Below are positions 53,285 through 62,468 of a stretch of DNA of 64,000 nt, in pieces. This DNA comes from DUTS01 sp050951605. GTDB taxonomy: Bacteria > Bacillota > Peptococcia > DRI-13 > DTU073. Numbering within the stretch: the stretch's first letter is position 1; every line of letters starts with the position of its first letter. Under the pieces are notes generated by a model, which was given only the letters and a program-made list of their open reading frames with translations, was not told where the DNA came from and ran no database searches. The DNA lies in NCBI GenBank assembly GCA_050951605.1, contig JBMNJJ010000003.1, positions 62,001 to 126,000 of the forward strand, in the 5' to 3' direction. The translations under genes were made by a program, and so were the position numbers.

Positions 53285-53953
53285 TTATTTGTTTTTTACT
53301 TTACCTTTCTTTTTTAACCTTTTTTCATCAAGGTAACGACAAGAATTTGCTTCCAGTTCAATACCTTTCATCGCTTGTAGCTTTTGTAAATCACGAGCAG
53401 TTTCAGCAAAAATTATTCCTACTGCATGGCAATAAGAGCAGCTTAGCTCCACTCGATCAGGGAATACTTCGGTCGCTAAATTTCTACTACCACAACTACA
53501 AGAAATATGCCCTTTTTTAATTATTTTTCGTAACCGATCCAAGACACGAGACATGACACTGGGGTTTGTAAAATATTGGTCAAACCCTAATTCCTTAATT
53601 AATTCTCCGATTGAACGTTCCCCCTGCTTAATCGCTTTAACAACCCCATCTTTACTTCCCAAATAACCAAGTTCTAAGCCTGTGTTCTCACAAATTAATG
53701 AAAGTACATGCTTATTCCAGATTTCTTTACCATGCATTTCGAAAATGTGCCTCGTTTCACACATCAAACAATTAATTTGGAGGTAATACATATTTCTACC
53801 ATGACGAGCATTTACCATTAAACAATTGCCACATTCACAAAATAATTTCACTTGACCTTTTTTACCACAACTAAACCGGGACAAAGAATGCAATTCTATT
53901 TTACCACATTTAGAACAACGTAATGCCACGATAGTATAGGTAGATATAAGCAT
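53285..53953 (-). CDS. zinc-ribbon protein of unknown function
   Basis: 222-residue cysteine-rich protein. At least three CxxC-type ribbon elements are visible: LRCSKCGKIELH (about residue 12), LFCECGNCLMVNA and INCLMCETRH, then a C-terminal pair in HISCSCGSRNLATEV and LSCSYCHAVGII. The middle (about residues 115-150) resembles a helical DNA-binding or dimerisation segment (GELIKELGFDQYFTNPSVMS). The tail is lysine-rich. The ATG at 53953 follows GAGGAGG. The gene sits between spo0F-like and fba, a slot that is empty in Bacillus. I do not recognise a characterised family. A regulatory or RNA/DNA-binding role is plausible but not shown. Confidence 0.75.
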   Translation of the reverse strand: MLISTYTIVALRCSKCGKIELHSLSRFSCGKKGQVKLFCECGNCLMVNARHGRNMYYLQINCLMCETRHIFEMHGKEIWNKHVLSLICENTGLELGYLGSKDGVVKAIKQGERSIGELIKELGFDQYFTNPSVMSRVLDRLRKIIKKGHISCSCGSRNLATEVFPDRVELSCSYCHAVGIIFAETARDLQKLQAMKGIELEANSCRYLDEKRLKKKGKVKNK

Positions 53954-54069
53954 TTTTCAACCTCCTCTCTGTCTTTCTCAAACCCGAACTCAAAAGTTCG
54001 TTTATTAGAAGCTCTCTAAAAAACATTCTTCATTTTCTTTAAAAATCCTGCCGAAAATCCTCGATTATT

Positions 54070-54441
54070 CTATGATATTTTATCTAATATACTTTTTAAT
54101 TCTTCAAGGTTAAAAGGTTTTTTCATCACCGCAGCAACATTTAAATGAGAATAAATTTCTTCTATTTCACTTTCGCATTCACAAAATCCGCTCATCACAA
54201 TAATGTTAAGATTTTTTTCTGTGGCTAAAAGACGTTCCGTTGTCCTTAGCCCATTCAAACCCGGCATTTTCATATCTACCAAAACAATTTGAAAATCATG
54301 TTTTTGTACTAAATCTAACGCCTCTAGCCCTGAATTTACCGCCATAGCTTCATACCCTAACAAAAAACATGTTTCCAGCAATAATTCGCGGACACCTTCT
54401 TGGTCGTCCACAATTAAAACCTGGGTTCTCTTCATATTCAT
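54070..54441 (-). CDS. spo0F: single-domain response regulator, Spo0F-like
   Basis: Receiver-only protein of about 123 residues starting MNMKRTQVLIVDDQEGVREL at 54441, behind GGAGG some distance upstream. The acidic pair DD (residues 12-13), phosphoacceptor aspartate in VLVDMKMPGLNGLRT (about residue 56), serine in VMSGF and lysine in KKPFNLEELKSIL are all present. No output domain follows. In Bacillus Spo0F passes phosphate from kinases to Spo0B and Spo0A. Many Clostridia lack Spo0B, so the partner is uncertain. The genomic position next to fba and pyrG strongly supports the Spo0F name. Confidence 0.85.
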   Translation of the reverse strand: MNMKRTQVLIVDDQEGVRELLLETCFLLGYEAMAVNSGLEALDLVQKHDFQIVLVDMKMPGLNGLRTTERLLATEKNLNIIVMSGFCECESEIEEIYSHLNVAAVMKKPFNLEELKSILDKIS

Positions 54442-54498
54442 CCTAACCACCGTCCTCCACTTTCCTAGACCTTTTGGCTACTCACTAACCTTCTTTTT

Positions 54499-55746
54499 TC
54501 AGCCCGTTATGAAATACTTTTGTCTAGTTGCCTCTGTTGTGGCTCTACTTATCGCGACAATTTTTCCTGCTTCTAAATAAACCTTAGGAATACTGGAATC
54601 TATTGCCGTTCTACGAACAGGAAGACAAGCTATTGTCCCGACTTGTATATCTTTAACCCCGGACACGTCAACCATAGTGAGCTGCATTCCTACTTTGCCG
54701 ATAATTCGTCCCACACCTCCGGAAAAAAGTACCGGTGGGAGAAACTTTTCCCAACCAAGATAACGCAAAATAAGTTTAGCTGTCCCTTTAAGCAAATCTA
54801 AAAAATTAGCCGGTTTAAGCAGAGGCTCAACTTCTACCCCATCCACAAAACCGATTGACAAGACAGCAACAAGAGTAGGGCGACGCGCTTTAAAAGTTCG
54901 CCCATAGCCTACCGTGTGTCCACAGGGTAATTTTCTAATATAAACTACCTTCGCTTTTAAACACCAAGTATCCTTTAATTCGACATTTCTTTTCTTAGGA
55001 GGCAACGGATATTGACCATAAAGTAGTGTCCCCACACGCACCATATCTAAATGCATTTCCGGTAATCCCAGCACCGCTGCACTATTAGCTATATGCTTAA
55101 TCAATCCCTTTATTCCTGTTTCTTCCAACTCGGTGCAAACTTCTTCAAATAACCGAAACTGCTTCCGACTATAGCTTTTGTTTTTCCACATGGCTGTAGC
55201 CAAATGGGAATACACACCTTCCAACTCTAAACCGGAAATGGTTAACAATTCTTGAGCAATAGATACAACCTCATTTGGCCAAAAACCATAACGTCCCATT
55301 CCTGTTTCCACTTTCAGATGTACTTTGATTGTCGCTTCGTTTTTCCCCAACCACTGTTTTAACCAATCTATCGCCTCTTTACCGGCTACTGTTGCTGTTA
55401 AATCAAATTGAGCAAAACACGGAATTTCTTCGGGTAAAAAAGGTCTAAAGACTAAGATAGGTACTGTGATTCCTGCTTGACGCAGCTGTTTCCCTTCAGC
55501 GACAGTAGTAACTCCTAACATATCTATGCCCATTTCTTCCCAGAGTCGACTTACTTGAACTGCCCCATGCCCATAAGCATCTGCCTTCACCACACCAAGC
55601 ATTTTTACTTCCGGTCCTATTTTTTGTCTGACTATTTCATAATTATGCCTAAGTGCCTCTAAATCTACCTCGACCCAACGAGGCCCAATATTTCCCTGAA
55701 AGTCCTTGTTTGCTTCCCAACTAGAATTAACCGTCTCCTCAACCAT
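54499..55746 (-). CDS. alr: alanine racemase
   Basis: PLP enzyme making D-alanine for peptidoglycan. 415 residues, with a 25-residue N-terminal extension before PRWVEVDLEALRHNYEIVRQ. The PLP-lysine is in MLGVVKADAYGHGAVQVSRL near residue 53. ETGMGRYGFWPNEV, HIANSAAVLGLPEMHLDMVR and the catalytic-tyrosine region GYGRTFKARRPTLVAVLSIG follow. A C-terminal insertion (LKPANFLDLLKGTAKLILRY) is longer than usual. It overlaps nothing and lies 3 bp after the FemX gene, suggesting a wall-synthesis pair inserted between pyrG and spo0F. Confidence 0.92.
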   Translation of the reverse strand: MVEETVNSSWEANKDFQGNIGPRWVEVDLEALRHNYEIVRQKIGPEVKMLGVVKADAYGHGAVQVSRLWEEMGIDMLGVTTVAEGKQLRQAGITVPILVFRPFLPEEIPCFAQFDLTATVAGKEAIDWLKQWLGKNEATIKVHLKVETGMGRYGFWPNEVVSIAQELLTISGLELEGVYSHLATAMWKNKSYSRKQFRLFEEVCTELEETGIKGLIKHIANSAAVLGLPEMHLDMVRVGTLLYGQYPLPPKKRNVELKDTWCLKAKVVYIRKLPCGHTVGYGRTFKARRPTLVAVLSIGFVDGVEVEPLLKPANFLDLLKGTAKLILRYLGWEKFLPPVLFSGGVGRIIGKVGMQLTMVDVSGVKDIQVGTIACLPVRRTAIDSSIPKVYLEAGKIVAISRATTEATRQKYFITG

Positions 55747-55749
55747 GCT

Positions 55750-56847
55750 TTAAGCCCCTCCTTTATCACCAATAAGAGCTTTTTTAAAATTAATGAGACG
55801 TCTGATATTTTTTTGATAAAGAGGTTCTAAGGTTGTCCATAAGCGATAGTAAAAAGGAGAAAAAACTAAGTCATATTCACCCACAAACTCCGTAAACGTA
55901 CCGTTAAAACCTTTTTTAAAACGATAAAGCCCATAAAGAGGATTGTCCTTTGATAAATTACCGGAAACACCACGAAAGTCATAAAGTTTACAGTTGTTCT
56001 CTTTTGCCCATTTAATCATCGTCCACTGTAAAAGATAATTAGGCATGACATTACGATGTTCATTGGAAGAAGCACCGTAAATATACCAGGCTGTATCACC
56101 AAATAGATAGGCTAAAGTTCCGGCGATTGGTTTCTCCTGATAATAAGCCAAAAAAAGCTTTAAATAACCCGAAGGAACCAAACAATCCCACATCTCCTCA
56201 AAATAACTGTAAGGACGAACTAAAAACTTATCTCGTTCTGTTGTCTCTTGCAAAATTTCGTAAAATATCGGCAAGTCTTCTTTCACGCAATTTTCTTTGA
56301 TAACAACACCTTTTCGCCCTGCTAAACGAATATTATAACGAGTTTTAGAATGAAAATTAGCTAGCAATGTCTCTACGTCAGGCGTGATATCTAACCGAAA
56401 AACAAATTTTGGCTGAATACCCTCAAACCCATCTTCTTTTCCTGCCGAAACAAAGCCCCGCGAATCAAGATATTCCTGTAAAACAGTATCTTCAAACGAA
56501 ACATCAGGGTCAATTTTCAAAAAAATAGCACCCTTTTGGTGAGCAAATTTCTTTACCTCTGCAAATAAAAAGTCCATTACTTCTTGATTATGCAAGTCAC
56601 CCACCGGTCCACGCGGGGCATAAAAAATCAATTTCCCTAAAACAGGAATACGCCGTGCCAAAATGCTAAGCGCAGCAACAGGTTTTTGGGCTTCATTTTC
56701 AATGATGAAGCGATATGGTACCCAAGCCCCTTTGCTTTTAACTTCACCCCATTCCCAGGTTTGTAAAATGTGATTCTTAGGTGCCTGCAGTACAAAATTA
56801 TTAAAATACTCTTTTTCGGAAGTTTCAAGTAATCTGGCATAATACAT
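55750..56847 (-). CDS. FemX/FemAB-family peptidoglycan bridge aminoacyltransferase
   Basis: 365-residue protein of the FemABX family that adds an amino acid from aminoacyl-tRNA to lipid-linked peptidoglycan precursor, with two GNAT-like domains. Marks are the start MYYARLLETSEKEYFNNFVL, QTWEWGEVKSKGAWVPYRFI, KLIFYAPRGPVGDL, FHSKTRYNIRLAGRKGVVIK, YIYGASSNEHRNVMPNYLLQ and YDFRGVSGNLSKDNPLYGLY. It could instead act on cell-surface lipid (a lipid II aminoacyltransferase). The acceptor is undetermined. Adjacent alr makes D-alanine. Intact. Confidence 0.9.
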   Translation of the reverse strand: MYYARLLETSEKEYFNNFVLQAPKNHILQTWEWGEVKSKGAWVPYRFIIENEAQKPVAALSILARRIPVLGKLIFYAPRGPVGDLHNQEVMDFLFAEVKKFAHQKGAIFLKIDPDVSFEDTVLQEYLDSRGFVSAGKEDGFEGIQPKFVFRLDITPDVETLLANFHSKTRYNIRLAGRKGVVIKENCVKEDLPIFYEILQETTERDKFLVRPYSYFEEMWDCLVPSGYLKLFLAYYQEKPIAGTLAYLFGDTAWYIYGASSNEHRNVMPNYLLQWTMIKWAKENNCKLYDFRGVSGNLSKDNPLYGLYRFKKGFNGTFTEFVGEYDLVFSPFYYRLWTTLEPLYQKNIRRLINFKKALIGDKGGA

Positions 56848-56873
56848 AATTTCTTCTTTTAAAGCCTCCTTTT

Positions 56874-56902
56874 TGAAAAAAGGTGCAGCTCTAGCCGCAC
56901 CT
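56874..56902 (-). terminator. intrinsic terminator of pyrG
   Basis: AGGTGCAG (56881-56888) pairs with CGCACCT (56896-56902) with a short loop; on the minus strand TTTTTTC follows. It lies 32 bp after the pyrG stop. Confidence 0.85.
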
Positions 56903-56934
56903 GTTGTTGTTATATTTAACCAATAATATATTTT

Positions 56935-58536
56935 TTAACGTCTTTTTAAAGCAGCCCCAAGAAAATCCCGGAATAAAGGATGAGCACGATTAGGTCTAGA
57001 CTTAAATTCAGGATGAAATTGGCAACCCACAAACCAAGGATGATTGGGTATTTCTATTATTTCTACTGATTTTCCATCAAGAGACAACCCGCTAATTACC
57101 AACCCCTGTTGCTCCAAAGTTTCCCGATAAGTATTGTTAAATTCATAGCTATGCCGATGTCTTTCCGCAATTTGCTTTTCCTGATACGCCGTATAAGCTT
57201 TGGTTCCTTCCTGCAAAAGACAAGGATAGCTTCCCACCTTTTTATTTTTACTTCGCTCCGCCAGGTCTTCCCCAACAGCAAGAGAAGTAATCACCGGATG
57301 AGCAACATCAGGCTCAAATTCAGAACTTCCGGCAACCAGCCCTACTACATTCTGAGCAAATTCTACAACCGCTAACTGCATCCCTAAACAAATACCTAAA
57401 AAGGGGATACCATTTTCCCGTGCATATTGAATTGCTTTGATTTTCCCGATAATACCGCAATCACCAAAACCACTGGGAATTAAAATACAATCAACATCTT
57501 TTAATAATTCTTCCGGCTTTTTACCATTATCCAGATCTACCGAAGAAACCATCTGTACATCTACAGAAACATTATGATAAATCCCCGCATGACACAGAGC
57601 CTCAGAAACACTAATATAAGCATCAGGGAAGTCTACATATTTACCAATCAAAGCTACTTTGACCGAACCTTGTGGGTTTTTAATCTTCTGCACAATTTCC
57701 TCCCATTCACTAAGTTCAGCCTGTCCACACTGCAAATTGAGCCGCTCTATAATAATATCATCTAACCCTTCTTCTTTTAAAATCAAGGGAATTTCATATA
57801 TAGTCTCTGCGTCTACCGCTTGAATAACGGCATCCTTATCAATATCACAAAAAAGAGCCAGTTTTTCCTCCATTTCTTTAGAAAGAGCTCTCTCCGAACG
57901 ACAAACAATCGCATCAGGCTGAATCCCAATGCCTCTTAATTCCTTGACGCTATGCTGGGTAGGCTTTGTCTTGACTTCACCGGCCGCTCTTAGATAAGGG
58001 ACAAGGGTTACATGAATATACATCACATTATCACGTCCCACGTCACTTTTAATCTGCCTAATTGCTTCTAAAAAAGGTAAAGACTCAATATCTCCTACTG
58101 TACCCCCTATTTCTGTAATTACGACATCAGGATGAGTTTCTTTCGCCACACGGTGAATAGCCATTTTTATTTCATTGGTAATATGGGGGATTACTTGTAC
58201 TGTACCTCCCTGGTAATCACCATTTCTTTCCTTTTTAATTACCGACCAATAAATTTTTCCTGTAGTTGTATTACAAGACCTACTTACATTGATATCTACA
58301 AACCTTTCATAATGTCCCAGGTCCAGGTCGGTCTCGCCACCATCTTCTGTCACAAAGACTTCCCCATGCTGATAAGGGCTCATCGTACCGGGATCAACAT
58401 TAATATAAGGGTCAAACTTTTGTATAACAACTTCCAAACCACGACTTTTTAAAAGGCGTCCTAAGGATGAAGCAGTAATGCCTTTCCCTAAAGAAGATAC
58501 TACACCACCTGTAACAAAAATATGTTTTGTCGTCAA
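56935..58536 (-). CDS. pyrG: CTP synthase
   Basis: Converts UTP to CTP with glutamine as nitrogen donor. 533 residues. It starts at a TTG (58536) behind GGAGGAGGGGAAGG. The synthase domain has HIFVTGGVVSSLGKGITASS, FDPYINVDPGTMSPYQHGEV and VRDG-like EVFVTEDGGETDLDLGHYE. The class I glutamine amidotransferase domain (from about residue 295) has the nucleophile in GIPFLGICLGMQLAVVEFA and the histidine-glutamate dyad in VGCQFHPEFKSRPNRAHP. It has its own promoter and terminator. Intact. Confidence 0.98.
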   Translation of the reverse strand: MTTKHIFVTGGVVSSLGKGITASSLGRLLKSRGLEVVIQKFDPYINVDPGTMSPYQHGEVFVTEDGGETDLDLGHYERFVDINVSRSCNTTTGKIYWSVIKKERNGDYQGGTVQVIPHITNEIKMAIHRVAKETHPDVVITEIGGTVGDIESLPFLEAIRQIKSDVGRDNVMYIHVTLVPYLRAAGEVKTKPTQHSVKELRGIGIQPDAIVCRSERALSKEMEEKLALFCDIDKDAVIQAVDAETIYEIPLILKEEGLDDIIIERLNLQCGQAELSEWEEIVQKIKNPQGSVKVALIGKYVDFPDAYISVSEALCHAGIYHNVSVDVQMVSSVDLDNGKKPEELLKDVDCILIPSGFGDCGIIGKIKAIQYARENGIPFLGICLGMQLAVVEFAQNVVGLVAGSSEFEPDVAHPVITSLAVGEDLAERSKNKKVGSYPCLLQEGTKAYTAYQEKQIAERHRHSYEFNNTYRETLEQQGLVISGLSLDGKSVEIIEIPNHPWFVGCQFHPEFKSRPNRAHPLFRDFLGAALKRR

Positions 58537-58597
58537 TTCCTTCCCCTCCTCCCTTTAAACTCATTTTTATATGTCTTCATTTTTTCATACCTTTTAA

Positions 58598-58626
58598 ATT
58601 TTATACTTACGCTCCACTCTCGTCAA
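58598..58626 (-). promoter_or_regulatory. sigma-A promoter of pyrG
   Basis: Minus strand: TTGACG (58621-58626), 17-bp spacer, TAAAAT (58598-58603), about 60 bp before the TTG start. The GGGC start and leader hairpin used for CTP-sensing attenuation in Bacillus pyrG are not evident here. Confidence 0.6.
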
Positions 58627-58660
58627 TACGATTTTGGGACGTCTTTTTCGGACAACAACA

Positions 58661-60334
58661 CTACATTCTCTCCGGAGCACTTACCCCTAAAAGTATAAGT
58701 ACATTACGCAAAGTTATACGAGCAGCATTAACAAGAAATAAACGCGCCCGCCGTAAATCCTTTTCATCAGTTAAAACACGACAACTATTATAAAAACTAT
58801 GAAAAAGTGAAGCCAACTCATGAGCATAACGCGTCAGATGATGTGGCTCGTAACTTGAGGCTGCCGCCACAATTTCATCAGGAAATTCGGCAATTTTGCG
58901 AATTAAAGCAAGCTCCTCTTCCTCTTTTAATAAAGTAAAATCTATTTCTTCGGCTAAAGCAAGTTTTTCCGTACTCGCCATTAAAATACTATTAATCCGA
59001 GCATGAGCATACTGAACATAATAAACAGGATTATCCGCCGATTCTTTTTTCGCTAAATCTAAATCAAAATCAAGATGACTATCAGGGCTACGCATCACAA
59101 AAAAGAAACGAGCGGCATCTCGCCCAACTTCCTCGACTAATTCGGAAAGCGTAATATATTCCCCACTACGCTTAGACATCCGCACTATTTCATTACCGCG
59201 CAACAGACGTACCAACTGCATTAAAATTACCTGTAGTTTCTCCGGGTCATAACCTAAGGCTTGTAATGCTCCTTTCATCCGCGCAACATGCCCATGATGG
59301 TCAGCACCCCAAATATTAATTACCTTCTCAAAACCACGTTCAAATTTGTTTTGATGATAAGCAATATCTGCCGCAAAATATGTAGCCAAACCATTAGAAC
59401 GAACAATAACTTCGTCTTTTTCTTCCCCAAATTCAGTCGTTTTCAACCATAAAGCCCCTTCTTTTTCGTAAACAAACCCCTTTTGCTGAAGAACCTCGAG
59501 CGTACGAGTAATGGCCCCACTATCATGCAGACTTTGTTCACTAAACCAAACGTCATACTCTACACCAAATTGAGCCAAGTCTTTTTTGATGTTACTCAGC
59601 TTTTCTCGTAAAGCTTTTTGAATTAAAAACTCTCGGCGCAAAGCAGGTTCAAGTTCTAAATATTTGTCTCCCACTTCTGCAATAATATTCTTTACTGTCT
59701 CAATAATATCTTCACCATGATACCCTTCTTGCGGAAACTCAACATCCTGCCCTAAAAGTTGTAAATAACGGGCTTCCAGAGATTTACCAAAATTCTCGAT
59801 TTGATTACCAGCATCATTAATATAAAACTCTTTTGTCACCTCGTAACCGGCGGCCGTCAAAACATTACTTAACGTATCCCCTAGAGCAGCTCCCCGTGCA
59901 TTACCCATATGTAAAAGACCTGTCGGATTAGCACTCACAAATTCTACTTGAATCCTTTCTCCCCCACCAAAATTAGAACAACCATATTTTTCATCTTCAT
60001 TAATTACTTGTGGTAAAACTTGATACAGCCAACCGGTATCTAAATAAAAGTTAATAAAGCCGGGTCCGGCAATTTCTGTTTTTTTAAGCCGATCAAAATT
60101 ATGATTAAAATTATCTAAAATAATTTGGGCGATTTGCCGTGGTGCTTTGTGTTCTTCTTTACTTAACAACATCGCTACATTAGTAGCAAAATCACCATGT
60201 GCTTTTTCTCGCGGCACTTCCACCGTAAAATCCGGCATTTCCGTAAATTGCAACTGTGCGTTAACCTTAGCCTGTTTTAGGGCTTTAACTATTTCTAAAT
60301 ATATCTGCTCTTTCTTAGAAGTAAGAATACTCAT
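58661..60334 (-). CDS. argS: arginyl-tRNA synthetase
   Basis: Class I synthetase charging tRNA-Arg. The ATG at 60334 (MSILTSKKEQIYLEIVKALK) behind GGGAGGAG is preferred over the open frame from 60397. 557 residues. The ArgS additional N-terminal domain leads to VEFVSANPTGLLHMGNARGA, the HIGH-like motif, near residue 110. VFYINDAGNQIENFGKSLEA-type residues, VINIWGADHHGHVARMKGAL and the KMSKS-equivalent RMSKRSGEYITL follow. The C-terminal DALR domain holds QYAHARINSI and VLILLGVSAPERM. Intact. Confidence 0.96.
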   Translation of the reverse strand: MSILTSKKEQIYLEIVKALKQAKVNAQLQFTEMPDFTVEVPREKAHGDFATNVAMLLSKEEHKAPRQIAQIILDNFNHNFDRLKKTEIAGPGFINFYLDTGWLYQVLPQVINEDEKYGCSNFGGGERIQVEFVSANPTGLLHMGNARGAALGDTLSNVLTAAGYEVTKEFYINDAGNQIENFGKSLEARYLQLLGQDVEFPQEGYHGEDIIETVKNIIAEVGDKYLELEPALRREFLIQKALREKLSNIKKDLAQFGVEYDVWFSEQSLHDSGAITRTLEVLQQKGFVYEKEGALWLKTTEFGEEKDEVIVRSNGLATYFAADIAYHQNKFERGFEKVINIWGADHHGHVARMKGALQALGYDPEKLQVILMQLVRLLRGNEIVRMSKRSGEYITLSELVEEVGRDAARFFFVMRSPDSHLDFDLDLAKKESADNPVYYVQYAHARINSILMASTEKLALAEEIDFTLLKEEEELALIRKIAEFPDEIVAAASSYEPHHLTRYAHELASLFHSFYNSCRVLTDEKDLRRARLFLVNAARITLRNVLILLGVSAPERM

Positions 60335-60442
60335 CCAATGGCTCCTCCCTAATGACCCCAAACAATTAATTATCTTATTTTTAATTACTACCAACACAAT
60401 TATATGTTGGTTCTTGAGTTAATGTCAATGCTTTCTCCCTTT

Positions 60443-61813
60443 TTAACTCGCCACTGTAAAGGCAAATTCAGGAGGAGGCGTAATTCTGATAATCGCTTCT
60501 TCACTACCCGTTTGGGCATTATAAAAAACCGCAAATTCTTCATGTGCAAAAGAACCCCGTACTTCCCAAGTTAAAACCTCTTGCCCCCAAGTATTGACGA
60601 TTAAAGCGGGACGAATCAACTCCACCTTGAGTCGCGGACTAATTATTGGACGTAAGTTATCACGCGTCAGCTTCGTAACAGGCAAATCTCTTGTCCGGTG
60701 AAACATATAATAAGGTGTACCCTCAAAACCAGTAACTTCCCCATTATCAAGGGCTACCTGTAACTTAACTTGGTCAGGATATAATAAAACTTCTCCCTGA
60801 CGCGGCACAAAGGTATAAACACCCGTATTATCTTCCTTTTGTGACTTCACCGCCACAAAATTAAGGAAGTCATGTTCCTCTAAAAATTTTTGCGCTCCCC
60901 TTTCCCCTTCCGTTAATTTTAATTTGCTTATTTCTACCGGTCTTGCTTTCATTGCCCAAACGATTGCCCCATCTAATTTACTTACATCAATATATACAGG
61001 CCCCTCTTCTTTTAAAGGCGCTATTTCAATCCCATAAGTCGGAATATCACCTACCCCTTCATAAGTTAATTTTGCTTGATGTTTTCCCGGTTGAGGATAC
61101 CACCAAAAAAGAGCCTTCTTCTCTGCTTCTTGGACACTGATTTCTTCCTTCCCGCTTAATTTCTTAGTTTGTGGTTCGACCGGAGCAAAATCTTCTGCTA
61201 AATTAATTTCCGGATATTCCTCCAGTCTTTTTTCCACCAACTTAAAACCATCAACAATCGTATTATCTTCTAAATTACGATTAGCCGCATAGGCAGCCGT
61301 TTCTACTTGTGTCCAGCTTAATTCATGATTCAGGATTTTAGCACCTAATTTATTTAAATCTGCGGCTAAAGTTTGAGAACGCTCGTATAATGCTTCGACT
61401 GTTTTGATACTATCCTCAGGTAAGCCTTCTTCCGCCTGGGCCGTTCGACTTAGCAAAACATTAGCTACGGTACTCGTATTATTTAAAAAATTCTCTGTTT
61501 GCGATAAAGGAACCAAAGCTAAAGGCAAACTACCAATATTTGCTTGAGCCGCAAAAGCCTGTCGCCAAAGGGTAGCTAACGATAATACGGCCTGTTCCCG
61601 CGAAGAGCTCACTAAAATTTGGGCCAACTGTCCGGAAATATTATCTAAATGCCAGGTAAGTTCATGAAAAGCCTTCTGATACTGACTTTCAGCCCTATTT
61701 TGCAGTTTCTGCCTTATTTTCATTTCTTGATAACCCCAAATGAGGCTACCTACTAACGCAATAACTAAAATAACGGGCAACAGCCATTTCTTCCATCTTC
61801 TTTCTTTAAACAT
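60443..61813 (-). CDS. ypeB: germination protein YpeB
   Basis: Partner that stabilises and localises the cortex-lytic enzyme SleB in the spore. The ATG at 61813 follows AAAGGTGGGG; about 456 residues. An N-terminal membrane helix (WLLPVILVIALVGSLIWGY) is followed by a helical region with FHELTWHLDNISGQLAQILV and LSRTAQAEEGLPEDSIKTVE, and three C-terminal PepSY-like units, for example VYIDVSKLDGAIVWAMKARP and ALDNGEVTGFEGTPYYMFHR. It lies 24 bp after sleB, the standard arrangement. Probably sigma-G controlled, but no clear promoter was identified. Confidence 0.95.
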   Translation of the reverse strand: MFKERRWKKWLLPVILVIALVGSLIWGYQEMKIRQKLQNRAESQYQKAFHELTWHLDNISGQLAQILVSSSREQAVLSLATLWRQAFAAQANIGSLPLALVPLSQTENFLNNTSTVANVLLSRTAQAEEGLPEDSIKTVEALYERSQTLAADLNKLGAKILNHELSWTQVETAAYAANRNLEDNTIVDGFKLVEKRLEEYPEINLAEDFAPVEPQTKKLSGKEEISVQEAEKKALFWWYPQPGKHQAKLTYEGVGDIPTYGIEIAPLKEEGPVYIDVSKLDGAIVWAMKARPVEISKLKLTEGERGAQKFLEEHDFLNFVAVKSQKEDNTGVYTFVPRQGEVLLYPDQVKLQVALDNGEVTGFEGTPYYMFHRTRDLPVTKLTRDNLRPIISPRLKVELIRPALIVNTWGQEVLTWEVRGSFAHEEFAVFYNAQTGSEEAIIRITPPPEFAFTVAS

Positions 61814-61837
61814 TACAAGCCCCACCTTTCCTCTACA

Positions 61838-62338
61838 TTAACGAGCAAAAACATGTCGACCGATACGCGCAATAATCGGTCTCGACCAAATCCAACGTGA
61901 AGTAGCTTTGGCCGGATTCCAATAATAAAAAGCTCCCCCCGTAGGGTCCCAGCCATTGATGGCCGCACGTGCTGCCCTAACAGCCGAAGAAAGGGGAGCA
62001 CGATAATACTGCCCATCAGAGACCGCATCAAAAGCACCCGGTTCGAAAATAACACCATAAACAGTATTAGGGAAATTAGGGCTTTTAGTACGATTAACAA
62101 TTACCGCTCCTACAGCAACTTGACCTAAAAAACTTTCTCCACGTGCTTCCCCGGTAATAATTTTAGAAAGAACATAAACATCACTACTCGATACTGTGCC
62201 ACCTTTTTTTGCTGCAGCCACTTCCACCGCCCCATAAGGAACATTTTCCCTGGGTTGGCCCTCTAAACGTTGTTGCCAAATTCCTACAGCTATTAACAGA
62301 CTAAGAATAACTATTAATAAAAGTGCTTTCCGTTTCAC
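61838..62338 (-). CDS. sleB: spore cortex-lytic enzyme SleB, short form
   Basis: Lytic transglycosylase opening the spore cortex on germination. 166 residues with an N-terminal membrane/signal helix (ALLLIVILSLLIAVGIW) and the SleB catalytic domain: LSKIITGEARGESFLGQVAV with the catalytic glutamate, GAVIVNRTKSPNFPNTVYGV, FDAVSDGQYYRAPLSSAVRA, GWDPTGGAFYYWNPAKATSR and IGRHVFAR. The N-terminal peptidoglycan-binding repeat of Bacillus SleB (about 100 residues) is absent; the catalytic part is complete. Paired with ypeB. Confidence 0.9.
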   Translation of the reverse strand: MKRKALLLIVILSLLIAVGIWQQRLEGQPRENVPYGAVEVAAAKKGGTVSSSDVYVLSKIITGEARGESFLGQVAVGAVIVNRTKSPNFPNTVYGVIFEPGAFDAVSDGQYYRAPLSSAVRAARAAINGWDPTGGAFYYWNPAKATSRWIWSRPIIARIGRHVFAR

Positions 62339-62404
62339 TTCCTAAACCTCCTAAAACTCCTAAGGTACAATTAGTATTCACGAAATTACACCTTTTTATA
62401 AATA

Positions 62405-62444
62405 AAAAGTGACCTGAGAGACAAATTGTACTCAGGTCACTTTT
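62405..62444 (-). terminator. bidirectional intrinsic terminator
   Basis: AAAAGTGACCTGAG (62405-62418) pairs perfectly with CTCAGGTCACTTTT (62431-62444), with T runs on each side. It ends the PHP phosphatase gene and separates it from the sleB-ypeB unit. Confidence 0.88.
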
Positions 62445-62468
62445 TTAACTTTTATTAATTAACTACTA

